Shown here in pieces: positions 7,408-14,652 of a DNA stretch of 38,835 bases. Under the pieces are notes generated by a model. That model searched no databases, was not told the DNA's origin, and worked only from the letters and a program-made list of their open reading frames with translations. Source of the DNA: Fibrobacteria bacterium (GTDB lineage: Bacteria > Fibrobacterota > Fibrobacteria > UBA11236); NCBI GenBank assembly GCA_021155885.1, contig JAJNBB010000043.1, forward strand, positions 1 to 38,835, given 5' to 3'. Made by a program: the position numbers and the translations under genes. Each line of letters opens with the position of its first letter. The stretch's first letter is position 1.

Positions 7408-8007
7408 TCAAGAGCCCCGGGCGACCTGGTCCGCCGCCGCCTTGTCTTCGGCTGCGGACAGCTGCAGGTAGTAGGGCTTGCGCGCGTCGCGTTTCGAGGA
7501 AAGAGCATGCCGCGCGATGCGGGGGTAATCCCAGGAGGCATCCGCCGGAGTCAGCACGGTCGCGTTCCCTGCCGCATCGGCCAGGGCCTCGGCGCTGGTC
7601 AGGACTCCAGGATCCTCCAGGCCGCGCGCGAGGTAGAAGCGCCCGGCGTTGGCCGCGATGGCGGCCACGGCCGCCCTCCCCTCCGGAGCGGATAGGAACA
7701 AGGCCTCGAAGCTGGTGAATCCATGCAGGGGAATCTTCCCCGGCAAGGCCACGCCCTGCGCGAAGGCCATGCCGATGCGGATGCCGGTGAAGCTGCCCGG
7801 GCCGAGCCCGACGCAGATCCAGCCCAGGTCCTTCCAGCCCCCGCCAGATCCTGCATCTTTCAGCAGGGATTCCAGCCAGTCGCCGAGGTCGTCATGCCGC
7901 GTGCCTCCCTGGCGGACTTGCGAGGCCAGCACGGTTTCCCCGTCGGCGGAAAGCACGGCGGCGAAGCCGGTATGGGATAAATCGAGGACGAGACCGAGGC
8001 TCGGCAT
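7408..8007 (-). CDS. tsaB: TsaB, tRNA t6A37 modification complex subunit
   Basis: 199 residues, ASKHA fold. With TsaD and TsaE it forms the complex that transfers threonylcarbamoyl to A37 of ANN-decoding tRNAs; TsaB is the non-catalytic dimer partner. The diagnostic motif VGLGPGSFTGIRIG lies near residue 66, and the start LGLVLDLSHTGFAAVL is the typical first strand. It is 13 bp downstream of ddl and 1 bp upstream of rimI, in a tight minus-strand run. Confidence 0.94.
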   Translation of the reverse strand: MPSLGLVLDLSHTGFAAVLSADGETVLASQVRQGGTRHDDLGDWLESLLKDAGSGGGWKDLGWICVGLGPGSFTGIRIGMAFAQGVALPGKIPLHGFTSFEALFLSAPEGRAAVAAIAANAGRFYLARGLEDPGVLTSAEALADAAGNATVLTPADASWDYPRIARHALSSKRDARKPYYLQLSAAEDKAAADQVARGS

Positions 8008-8020
8008 CAGCGGAGGCCCC

Positions 8021-9085
8021 TCAACGCGGGGTCGAAAGACTTTGTTCGATCACCTTCGTGACCAGATCCCGATACGATAGCCCTGCGTGCGCCGCCTGCT
8101 GCGGCAGCAGGGAGGTCGGCGTGAAGCCGGGCAGGTTGTTCGTCTCCAGCGCGAACAGCTCGTCCTTATCGGGGACCCAGATGAAGTCCGTGCGGCTGTA
8201 CACCGAAAGACGCAGGGCCTGGTGGGCCTGCCGGGCGAACTTCTGGATCCGTTCGATCACCGCGGGCGGGAACTCGGCGGGCGTGATCTCCTCCGCCCCG
8301 CCCTTCGCGTATTTCTCCTCGAAGGAGAAAAAGGCGTCCTTGCGGGGGCGGATCTCGGTGGGAGACAGGGCCGTGGCGAATCCCTCGAGAACCCCGCAGC
8401 TCGACTCGCGTCCCGCGACGAAGGCCTCGGCCAGCAGACGCGGCGTTTCCTTCCCGATCTCCGCCAGGGCCGCGATCAGCGCTTCGCGGGTGCGCGCCAC
8501 GGCCACCCCGATGCTGGAGCCCCCGGTGGGATGCTTCACGACGGCGGGCAGGCCGATTTCCTTTTCGACGCGGTCCGCGGCCGCGGCGACCTCGCGCTGA
8601 GTCCACTCCGCCGTGTCCAGCACGACCCACTTCGCCGTGGGGATCCCGTGAAGGGCGTACAATTGCTTCGACAGGATCTTGTCCATCGCCAGGGCCGAAC
8701 CCAGGCCGCCGCTTCCAGTGAAGGGTTGCCCGGCCATCTCCAGGAAACCCTGCAGGCGTCCGTCTTCCCCGCCGACCCCGTGCAGGCCGATGAAGTACGC
8801 GTCGGCGGACGGCAATGCGTTGAACCGGGGGAAGCGCGCGCGGGCCCAGGTCACGGGCGGGTCCTTCAGGATTTCCGCGGCCATGGCCGCGTCCCAGCCG
8901 CCGGGTGGGATCCATTTCCCGTCGATGGCGGCGGCGGGCCACATCCATTCATTGTCCCGCGAAATCAGGACGGGAAAACCCTGGAAGAGCTTCGGGTCGA
9001 GCTGGGCGAGAATGCCGCAGCCCGAAGCGAGGGAGACGGGATGTTCGGGGGAGATCCCCCCCATGAGAACGGCGACGCGCTGCAT
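8021..9085 (-). CDS. ddl: D-alanine--D-alanine ligase
   Basis: 354 residues. An ATP-grasp enzyme that joins two D-Ala for peptidoglycan. Visible: N-terminal VAVLMGGISPEHPVSLASG, ATP-binding loop HPTGGSSIGV, metal- and substrate-binding end ALETNNLPGFTPTSLLPQQA. The usual E.N..PG form is present as ETNNLPG. It starts 15 bp after the small ORF at 9101 and is followed by tsaB. No second cell-wall gene lies nearby. Confidence 0.95.
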   Translation of the reverse strand: MQRVAVLMGGISPEHPVSLASGCGILAQLDPKLFQGFPVLISRDNEWMWPAAAIDGKWIPPGGWDAAMAAEILKDPPVTWARARFPRFNALPSADAYFIGLHGVGGEDGRLQGFLEMAGQPFTGSGGLGSALAMDKILSKQLYALHGIPTAKWVVLDTAEWTQREVAAAADRVEKEIGLPAVVKHPTGGSSIGVAVARTREALIAALAEIGKETPRLLAEAFVAGRESSCGVLEGFATALSPTEIRPRKDAFFSFEEKYAKGGAEEITPAEFPPAVIERIQKFARQAHQALRLSVYSRTDFIWVPDKDELFALETNNLPGFTPTSLLPQQAAHAGLSYRDLVTKVIEQSLSTPR

Positions 9086-9100
9086 CTTTTTCCAATGAGT

Positions 9101-9310
9101 TCAGAGTTCCAGAATGCTGCCCATCGGTTCCTCGGGGGAATTGAAGTCCTCCAGGAAGTAGGCGAACCCTTCGGCGTCGGGGGTATACCCGTGGGCGGCC
9201 GCATGCTGCTGAAAAAAGAACTTCACGGCGGAATCGCGCGAGTCCATTTCCACGATCTGGTGGACGAGCTCGGGCTTGGCGGTGACGAAGGCGATGGCGT
9301 ACCGGGGCAT
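9101..9310 (-). CDS. Small conserved-looking hypothetical protein (69 aa)
   Basis: Family not recognised. 69 residues (MPRYAIAFVTAKPELV to MGSILEL), soluble, mixed alpha/beta in appearance with a DSRDSAVKFFFQQHAAAHG helix. It ends 15 bp before ddl in the same direction, so it is probably the first gene of the ddl-tsaB-rimI run. Its composition looks like a real protein, not shadow frame. No strong ribosome-binding site is visible because a repeat arm starts 20 bp upstream. Confidence 0.6.
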   Translation of the reverse strand: MPRYAIAFVTAKPELVHQIVEMDSRDSAVKFFFQQHAAAHGYTPDAEGFAYFLEDFNSPEEPMGSILEL

Positions 9311-9329
9311 GGGTGAAAGATAAGTAGGA

Positions 9330-9430
9330 GTTGTTGGTTGTTAGTTCTTAGTTGTCAGGAAAAAAAGAAACAAGGCCCTTCCAGGAAGGAAATGCGCCAT
9401 TCCAACAACCAACAACTAAGAACCAACAAC
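9330..9430. repeat. Heptad-repeat inverted repeat 2 (galE / small ORF gap)
   Basis: Left arm 9330-9355 and right arm 9405-9430 are about 23/26 complementary. Both read as 7-nt units (ggttgtt, agttctt, agttgtt). A ccttcc-a-ggaagg hairpin lies in the 49-nt loop. The element sits between two minus-strand genes. Its right arm encodes the last residues of GalE (KVVGS) and contains the galE stop codon. Confidence 0.8.
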
Positions 9431-10408
9431 CTTGCGTTCGTTCGCCTGATAAGCCTTCCACGTGGTTTCCAACAACGTGTCCAGGTCGCTGTACCGGGCT
9501 TTCCAGCCCAGGAGTTCGGCGGCCCGGCCCGCGGAGGCAAGCACCACGGCCGGATCGCCCGGGCGACGCGCGACCACTTCGCTGGGAATGGCGCGGCCCG
9601 TGATCGCGCGCGCGCGCTCGATCAGTTCCAGGACGGTGACCCCTTCCCCGGTTCCCAGGTTCACGATGAAATCCTCACCGCCGCCGTGCAAGCGCTCCAG
9701 GGCGAGTACATGGGCCGCGGCAAGGTCGGTGACGTGCACGTAGTCCCGCAGGCCGGTGCCGTCGCGCGTCTCGTAATCGTCGCCGAAAACCTGCACCTTG
9801 GGACGCCAGCCCATGGCGGCTTCCATCACGATGGGAAGAAGGTTGGCGGGGTTTTGCTCGAGCCCGGTGATCTCGCCCTCGGGATCATATCCCGCCGCGT
9901 TGAAGTAGCGCAGGACCCCATGCTTCAGGCCCTTGAGCCGGCCGTACCATTCGAGGAACCCTTCGATGACGAGCTTGGTGTGGCCGTAATAGTTTTCGGG
10001 CCGGGTCGGATGCCGCTCATCGATGGGCACGTAATCCGGCAAGCCGTAAACGGCGGCCGAGGAAGAGAACACGAAGCGCGGGATTCCCGCCTCCACCACC
10101 GCCTCAAGAAGGTTCAGGGAACCGGTGATGTTGTGGCGGCTGTATTTTTCCGGAGCCGTCATGCTTTCGCCCGCGGCCTTGAGGGCGGCGAGGTGAATGA
10201 CTCCGTCGAAACGGTGGGCGGCTGCGGCGGCCCGCAAGGAGGAGACATCGAGGATATCCCCGAACTGGAATTCGGTGCCGGGCGCCAGGTTTTCGCGAAG
10301 GCCCGTCGACAGATTATCGAAAACCACAGCCTCATGCCCGGCCAGACGCAAGGCCTTGCATACGTGCGAACCGATATAGCCGGCTCCGCCGACAACCCAG
10401 ACTTTCAC
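9416..10408 (-). CDS. galE: UDP-glucose 4-epimerase
   Basis: 330 residues, extended short-chain dehydrogenase. It interconverts UDP-glucose and UDP-galactose for envelope sugars. NAD-binding GGAGYIGSH is at residues 7-15, FDNLSTG follows, the catalytic Ser/Tyr/Lys are in SSSAAVYG and YYGHTK, and LRYFNAAGYDPEGEIG-like and GTGLRDYVHVTDLA motifs are typical of GalE. The C-terminal KVVGS is encoded by a repeat arm, so the natural end may have been slightly different. A divergent thioredoxin-like gene lies across a 228-bp gap. Confidence 0.94.
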   Translation of the reverse strand: MKVWVVGGAGYIGSHVCKALRLAGHEAVVFDNLSTGLRENLAPGTEFQFGDILDVSSLRAAAAAHRFDGVIHLAALKAAGESMTAPEKYSRHNITGSLNLLEAVVEAGIPRFVFSSSAAVYGLPDYVPIDERHPTRPENYYGHTKLVIEGFLEWYGRLKGLKHGVLRYFNAAGYDPEGEITGLEQNPANLLPIVMEAAMGWRPKVQVFGDDYETRDGTGLRDYVHVTDLAAAHVLALERLHGGGEDFIVNLGTGEGVTVLELIERARAITGRAIPSEVVARRPGDPAVVLASAGRAAELLGWKARYSDLDTLLETTWKAYQANERKVVGS

Positions 10409-10444
10409 GGAGTCTCCAGAAAAAAAGAGGAATATAGAACAGGT

Positions 10445-10579
10445 GGGCAGGCGTCGGGCGGCAGGCGGCGAACTACCGGTCCAATGCCTGCCATCCCCCC
10501 TCGTACCAGGCTCGTTCCGCGGCCTTTCCTTTCGTTTTTTCCTGCCGCCCGCAGCCTGCCGTCCCCGTTCCCTGCCTAC
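10445..10579. repeat. Heptad-repeat inverted repeat 3 (galE / thioredoxin gap)
   Basis: Left arm from 10445 (ggcaggc, gtcgggc, ggcaggc) pairs with the right arm ending at 10579, about 18/20 over the core (cctgccgcccgcagcctgcc on the plus strand). Units are again 7 nt. It fills most of the divergent gap between galE and the thioredoxin-like gene, so it cannot be a simple terminator for either. Confidence 0.7.
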
Positions 10580-10636
10580 TTTTTTCCTTCCCTACCATTG
10601 TATCTTATGCCCCATACCGCTCCACAAGGATTGCCC

Positions 10637-11212
10637 ATGCGCCTTTCATCCCGCTTCTCCCTTCTCCTGTCCGCCGCCGGCCTGATGCTCGGCCTTTCCA
10701 CGGCCCACTCCCAGGCCGTCCAGGGCCCGATGGCTCCCGCGGCCGCGCCCACCTTCGAGCTCGACAAGGGCAAGCGCGACAAAATCGATTTCACCCTGGC
10801 GCCCCAGCCTATCTCGAACCCGAACCTGAAATTCTCCCAGTTCCAGGGCCGCCGCCTCCTGCTGTTCTACTTCTCGGCCAAGTGCCCGCACTGCCAGCAT
10901 GCGTTCCCGTATATCCAGAAGCTCGCGGACGAACTGGCTCCCAAGGGCTTCAGCGCGCTGGCCTTGGCCATCAAATACAACACCGAAGACGACATCCGCG
11001 GCTTCATCCGCGACTATGGCGTGCGCATGCCGGTGATGCAGGACGAGGACCGCAAGTTCGGCGACCGTTACGGCGTCGGCACGATTCCGACGATCTACGT
11101 GATCAATGAAAAGGGCGAGTACGTCCGCTATACGAGCTTCGACGACAACCTGACCCCGGGCCAGATCCGCACCGTGGCCGCTTCGTGGCCGTCGGCGACC
11201 AAGAAGAAGTAA
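10637..11212 (+). CDS. Exported thioredoxin-like (TlpA/ResA-type) protein
   Basis: 191 residues. The track ORF opens at 9338 but real coding starts at ATG 10637, with AAGGA 6 nt upstream and a clear signal peptide (MRLSSRFSLLLSAAGLMLGLSTAHSQA). The thioredoxin fold follows, with active site CPHC in FSAKCPHCQH near residue 85 and the cis-Pro in VGTIPTIYV. It probably reduces or shuttles disulfides in the periplasm, for example in cytochrome c maturation; the partner is not identifiable here. Its TAA overlaps the ATG of the next gene (TAATG), indicating coupling. Confidence 0.88.
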   Translation: MRLSSRFSLLLSAAGLMLGLSTAHSQAVQGPMAPAAAPTFELDKGKRDKIDFTLAPQPISNPNLKFSQFQGRRLLLFYFSAKCPHCQHAFPYIQKLADELAPKGFSALALAIKYNTEDDIRGFIRDYGVRMPVMQDEDRKFGDRYGVGTIPTIYVINEKGEYVRYTSFDDNLTPGQIRTVAASWPSATKKK

Positions 11213-12198
11213 TGACCCGGCCCGTCCCGGCGACCCGCCGGGTCAGCGCTGTCTTTTCCCACATCGCCGCCCCCAACGAGGGCGGCGTTTCTTTTTTGGA
11301 CCTGCTGATCCGCCGCTTTCCCTATCACACCCCCGAAGAGTGGACGACCCGCATCCTTTCGGGACGCGTGCGCCTCGACGGGGCCGCGGCCGCCCCGGAG
11401 ACCTCCATCCTCCCCCGCATGGTTCTGGAATACCGGGTCGAGGATTATGAAGAACCCGCCGTGCCCCTGGACTTTCGGGAAATCGCGATGGAAGGCGACC
11501 TCGCGCTGGTGCACAAGCCCGCGGGCCTGCCTGTACACAAGACGGGCAAGATTTTCGTGAACGTCCTGGCCAACCTTTACCGGGCCTTCAAGCAGGACGA
11601 GGCGTGGACGCCGCTGAACCGGCTCGACGTCGAGACCAGCGGCATCGTGGCCTTCGCCCGCGGCCGCGAGGCCCTGCGGCGTTTCTCCCCGGGCACGCCG
11701 GGAACGCAATGGACCAAGACCTATCTCGCGGTGGCGCAGGGCGTTCTGCGGGAGCCGGGCGTTCACGAGGGGCCACTGGCCGAATGGCCCGAGCATGCCA
11801 TCCGCAGCCGCATGCGGGTGCATCCCGACGGCAAGGCGGCCCGCACGCAGTATGCCCCCCTGGAAACTTCCGGAGACAAGACCTTGGTGGTCGTCCGGCC
11901 CGTCACGGGACGCAAGCACCAGATCCGGGCGCACCTGGCCGACCTGGGTTTCCCCATCGTCGGCGACAAGGTCTATAGCCTGGACGGCCGGTACTACCTC
12001 AAGCGCCTCGAGGGAGAACTCGATGCCGACGACATCGCCGCGCTACAAGCGCCCCACCACCTGCTGCACGCCGTATCGCTGGACGTGCGGGACGCGCAGG
12101 GCGCCGGAATCGCCGGAATCGACACCTTCCTTCCGGACGGCTTTTTAAAATTTTTCCCGAATGCCCTGGAACTCATCCCGGACCACCCGACTTCGTAG
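11212..12198 (+). CDS. RluA-family RNA pseudouridine synthase
   Basis: 328 residues. It isomerises uridine to pseudouridine in rRNA or tRNA. The start ATG 11212 overlaps the upstream stop by one base. Residues about 25-85 look like an S4 RNA-binding domain (LLIRRFPYHTPEEWTTRILSGRVRLDG). The catalytic motif is NRLDVETSG (family form HRLDxxTSG, with Asn for the His), with the catalytic Asp. KPAGLPVHKTGK and the later GRKHQIRAHLADLGFPIVGDKVY are the other family blocks. The precise RNA target cannot be read from sequence. The last codons overlap a leader element of the next gene. Confidence 0.92.
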   Translation: MTRPVPATRRVSAVFSHIAAPNEGGVSFLDLLIRRFPYHTPEEWTTRILSGRVRLDGAAAAPETSILPRMVLEYRVEDYEEPAVPLDFREIAMEGDLALVHKPAGLPVHKTGKIFVNVLANLYRAFKQDEAWTPLNRLDVETSGIVAFARGREALRRFSPGTPGTQWTKTYLAVAQGVLREPGVHEGPLAEWPEHAIRSRMRVHPDGKAARTQYAPLETSGDKTLVVVRPVTGRKHQIRAHLADLGFPIVGDKVYSLDGRYYLKRLEGELDADDIAALQAPHHLLHAVSLDVRDAQGAGIAGIDTFLPDGFLKFFPNALELIPDHPTS

Positions 12199-12230
12199 GT
12201 TAACCCGGATACATCAACCTCCGGAAAACC
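12191..12230 (+). promoter_or_regulatory. Shared CTT(C)GTAGGTT leader element, copy A
   Basis: cttcgtaggtta begins inside the last codons of the pseudouridine synthase gene; its TAG is that gene's stop. AGGTT is followed after 14 nt by AACCT, and the SRPBCC ATG comes 29 nt after the motif. Near-identical motifs precede the genes at 12773 and 13983. It may be a -10 box (TAGGTT fits TAnnnT) or an operator. Confidence 0.5.
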
Positions 12231-12674
12231 ATGAACGAACATCAGCACGAAGATCACCTCGCCACCGCCTCCATTCTCACGCACGCCTCCCGTGAAAAAA
12301 TCTGGGATGCGCTCATCAACCCCGACGAAATCAAGCAGTACATGTTCGGGACGACGGTCGCGTCCGGCTGGCGCGAGGGAGGCTCGATCTCCTGGATGGG
12401 TGAACACGAGGGCGAAGCGTACGAGGATACCGGGAAGGTCTTGCTCGCTGAGCCCGAACACGCGCTCCACTACACGCGGTACAGCCCTTCGTCGGGCCCG
12501 GATACGGCGGAAAACCACCATACCGTGAAAATCGATTTCACCTCCGAGGGAAAGGACACCCGCGTCACGCTGACCGAGGACAACAATGCCACCGAGCAGG
12601 CAAAAACGCACTCGGAGAAAAACTGGACCCAGGTGCTGGAGGGGATGAAGAGGTACCTCGAACTCGGGCATTAG
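12231..12674 (+). CDS. SRPBCC / AHSA1-like domain protein, paralogue 1
   Basis: 147 residues, START/Bet v1-like fold. Hallmarks: ASILTHASREKIWDALINPDEIKQYMFG at the N-terminus, WREGGSISW, and a C-terminal helix WTQVLEGMKRYLELGH. These small cytoplasmic proteins bind hydrophobic ligands; Aha1-type activity is not implied. It is close in sequence to the gene at 13983 over the whole length, indicating duplication. An ester cyclase-like gene and a barrel-protein gene lie between the two copies. Confidence 0.85.
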   Translation: MNEHQHEDHLATASILTHASREKIWDALINPDEIKQYMFGTTVASGWREGGSISWMGEHEGEAYEDTGKVLLAEPEHALHYTRYSPSSGPDTAENHHTVKIDFTSEGKDTRVTLTEDNNATEQAKTHSEKNWTQVLEGMKRYLELGH

Positions 12675-12734
12675 AACCCGCACCGGCAGATGCGGGAGTC
12701 TACTCCCTGAACCCCTGGCGGGAGGAGTATCAGG

Positions 12735-12772
12735 CCTTGTAGGTTAATCGTGAACCTGCAACGGAGGTATCC
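12735..12772 (+). promoter_or_regulatory. Shared CTTGTAGGTT leader element, copy B
   Basis: ccttgtaggttaa is followed by an AGGTT-N7-AACCT dyad, a GGAGG-type ribosome-binding site and the ATG, 27 nt after the motif. The spacing is identical to copy C. Confidence 0.55.
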
Positions 12773-13198
12773 ATGTCCACCGAATCGAACAAGGCCGCCT
12801 ATCGGCGCTTCTACGAAGAATTCGTGAACGGCGGGAAGGAGTCGGCCGCCGACGCTCTACTCGACGAACGCCTCGTGTCGCATTCCCCCTTTCCCGGACA
12901 GGCCCCGGGTCCGCAAGGCGTCAAGGATACCTTCGCGCTGTTTCGCCGCGCGTTTCCCGACCTCCATGCAAAACTCGAGGACCTGCTGGCGGAAGGCGAC
13001 AAGGTCGCCGGACGCTTTACCGTGACGGGAACGCACCGGGGCGAATTCATGGGCCGCGCGGGAACGGGCAACCCCGTGACCTACGAGGAAGTCGTCATTC
13101 TGCGCTTCGAGAACGGCCGCATCGTCGAGCATTGGGCCGTGGCGGATGCGTTGGCGCTCATGCAGGGCATCGGGGCCGTTCCCGCCGCCGGACCGTAA
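12773..13198 (+). CDS. SnoaL-like ester cyclase-family protein
   Basis: 141 residues, NTF2-like alpha+beta barrel of the SnoaL/ester cyclase type. Visible: NKAAYRRFYEEFVNGG opening helix, LLDERLVSHSPFPG, the pattern GVKDTFALFRRAFPDLHAKLEDLLAEGDKVAGRFTVTGTH, and FENGRIVEHWAVAD near the end. Real substrates of stand-alone members are mostly unknown. cggaggt lies 5 nt before the ATG. It shares a leader element with both SRPBCC genes, hinting at common control. Confidence 0.88.
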   Translation: MSTESNKAAYRRFYEEFVNGGKESAADALLDERLVSHSPFPGQAPGPQGVKDTFALFRRAFPDLHAKLEDLLAEGDKVAGRFTVTGTHRGEFMGRAGTGNPVTYEEVVILRFENGRIVEHWAVADALALMQGIGAVPAAGP

Positions 13199-13212
13199 AT
13201 CTTCATTATTTA

Positions 13213-13241
13213 TTGTCACGATAGCGTCATAAATCTAATTT
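13213..13241 (+). promoter_or_regulatory. Candidate promoter of the barrel-protein gene
   Basis: TTGTCA (13213), a 17-nt spacer, TAATTT (13236), in an AT-rich island 72 bp before the ATG at 13313. Box match is moderate. Confidence 0.45.
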
Positions 13242-13312
13242 TCCCGGACATCCATGGCGTCGCCGGCTTCCTTCCATGTATACTTTCCCGACTTTTAATC
13301 TTCGGGGAAATC

Positions 13313-13858
13313 ATGAAGAAAATCCACGCGCTCGCCCTTTGCCTCGCCCTCCCGCTGGGGGCCTTCGCTCAATATCGCCAGGGATCCGTCGCCCTGGGCG
13401 GAAGCGCCTCGCTTTCCAATAGCTCGAACGGAGGGCAGAACGTGACTTACGCCTCCATCGGCCCGACGATGTCGTATTCCTACAGCGATGCCGGCGCTAT
13501 CGGGGCCTCGGCTTCGTACGACTGGAGGGAAGACATGTGGCACAGCGGGGGCGTAAACCTGTTCTGGCGTTACAACCTGGCCCTCGCGGATCGCTTCGGC
13601 GCCTACGGATCGGTGGGGCCGGGACTCTACCTCTATTCCAGTTCCTACGACGATTACCTTAGCTGGTCCCTTTCGGCCAACGCCGCGGGCGGCCTTTATT
13701 ACTTCCCGGTCGACTGGCTTTCGGTGGAACTGAACCTGGCGAGCGTGTCCTATTCATACGGAAAAGCCCTCGTTCCCGGGCCCGATCGCACCTACAAAAA
13801 CCTGAGCGCCTCGCTGAGCGGCAACTCCCTCGGGCTTACGTTGCTCTATCATTTTTAA
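13313..13858 (+). CDS. Small outer-membrane beta-barrel protein
   Basis: 181 residues. A signal peptide (MKKIHALALCLALPLGAFAQ) is followed by alternating polar/aromatic strands rich in Ser, Tyr and Gly (GGSASLSNSSNG, YSYSDAGAIGASASYDW, SYSYGKALVPG) and a terminal aromatic (LTLLYHF), the usual end signal of outer-membrane barrels. Probably eight strands by length. No specific family recognised. ggggaa lies upstream of the ATG. It sits between the ester cyclase-like gene and the second SRPBCC gene but has a separate-looking promoter and lacks the CTTGTAGGTT motif. Confidence 0.8.
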   Translation: MKKIHALALCLALPLGAFAQYRQGSVALGGSASLSNSSNGGQNVTYASIGPTMSYSYSDAGAIGASASYDWREDMWHSGGVNLFWRYNLALADRFGAYGSVGPGLYLYSSSYDDYLSWSLSANAAGGLYYFPVDWLSVELNLASVSYSYGKALVPGPDRTYKNLSASLSGNSLGLTLLYHF

Positions 13859-13943
13859 CGGGAAAGGCGGGGCGCCCGGGTCGCGCGTCAGGACGATGCA
13901 GGCGCCTCTTCCCGACTTCTGCGCCCAAATCCCCGTTACGGGA

Positions 13944-13982
13944 CCCTTGTAGGTTGTACGGGAACCCGTCCCGGAGGATCCC
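13944..13982 (+). promoter_or_regulatory. Shared CTTGTAGGTT leader element, copy C
   Basis: cccttgtaggttg, then AGGTT-N7-AACCC, cggagga and ATG, 27 nt after the motif. This aligns base for base in spacing with copy B. Confidence 0.55.
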
Positions 13983-14414
13983 ATGACCGCCAACCTCGTC
14001 GCCACCGCCTCCATCCTCATTACCGCGTCTCGCGAAAAGGTCTGGGACGCGCTCATCAATCCCGACGCCATCAAACAGTACATGTTCGGCACCACGGTCA
14101 CGACGAACTGGCGCGAGGGCGGCCCCATTTCGTGGAAGGGCGAATGGGAGGGCAAGGCCTACGAGGACAAGGGAACCGTGCTCGTGGTCGAGCCCGAGTT
14201 CGCGCTTCACTACACGCACTACAGCCCCTTGTCCGGGCCCGACATCCCCGAAAACCACCATACGGTATCCATCGACCTGACGGCCGAAGGGGACCGGACC
14301 GGGGTGACCCTGACGCAGGACAACAACGCGACCGAGGAGGCAAAGGCGCACTCGGAAGAAAACTGGAAGCGGATGCTGGAGGGGCTGAAGAACTACGTCG
14401 AATCCGGGCACTGA
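13983..14414 (+). CDS. SRPBCC / AHSA1-like domain protein, paralogue 2
   Basis: 143 residues, colinear with the gene at 12231: shared blocks include KVWDALINPD.IKQYMFGTTV, NWREGG.ISW, ENHHTV and a DNNATE.AK.HSE.NW segment. By eye roughly two thirds or more of positions agree, so this is a recent tandem-type duplication. It differs mainly in a shorter N-terminus and in charge changes. The leader with the CTTGTAGGTT element was probably duplicated as well. Ligand and role unknown. Confidence 0.85.
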   Translation: MTANLVATASILITASREKVWDALINPDAIKQYMFGTTVTTNWREGGPISWKGEWEGKAYEDKGTVLVVEPEFALHYTHYSPLSGPDIPENHHTVSIDLTAEGDRTGVTLTQDNNATEEAKAHSEENWKRMLEGLKNYVESGH

Positions 14415-14419
14415 TTAAG

Positions 14420-14466
14420 GGTGCCTAAGGGGCCGGGGCACCGGGTCAAGGCCGGGTCAATTTTTC
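14420..14466 (+). repeat. Hairpin plus 9-bp direct repeat after SRPBCC paralogue 2
   Basis: ggtgcc / ggcacc stem (14420-14442), overlapping two copies of ccgggtcaa at 14441 and 14452, then a run of five T. It may act as the terminator of the paralogue 2 gene. A tcggtaccga palindrome follows at once. Confidence 0.45.
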
Positions 14467-14517
14467 GGTACCGACACAGACTTCACCTTGATTACTATTA
14501 GCGCAGGAGTCTCGCGC

Positions 14518-14652
14518 ATGAATCTTGCCAAGATGAACCGATCCCGTCTGGAAAAACTGACGGACCTGCCGAACATCGGCCCCGCCTGCGCGCGGGATTT
14601 GCAGCGCCTCGGCTTCAGCGACGTCGAGGACCGCGAGGAGGTCGCGCCGTGA
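14518..14652 (+). CDS. Truncated helix-hairpin-helix (Cdd1-type) protein, 44 aa
   Basis: Too short for the ORF track. ATG 14518 with AGGAG 8 nt upstream encodes 44 residues: after a basic start comes LEKLTDLPNIGPACARDL, a helix-hairpin-helix opening typical of the small Cdd1/pathogenicity-locus family, whose members are normally near 90 residues. Here the protein stops after about half, just past QRLGFSDVEDREE. The stop TGA overlaps the GTG start of the FMN reductase (GTGA), so it may survive as a coupled leader peptide or be a fragment. Confidence 0.6.
   Translation: MNLAKMNRSRLEKLTDLPNIGPACARDLQRLGFSDVEDREEVAP

Noticed and set aside
9338-10636. Long N-terminal extension of the thioredoxin-like ORF
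   Set aside because: It runs antisense through galE and the signal peptide begins only at 10637.
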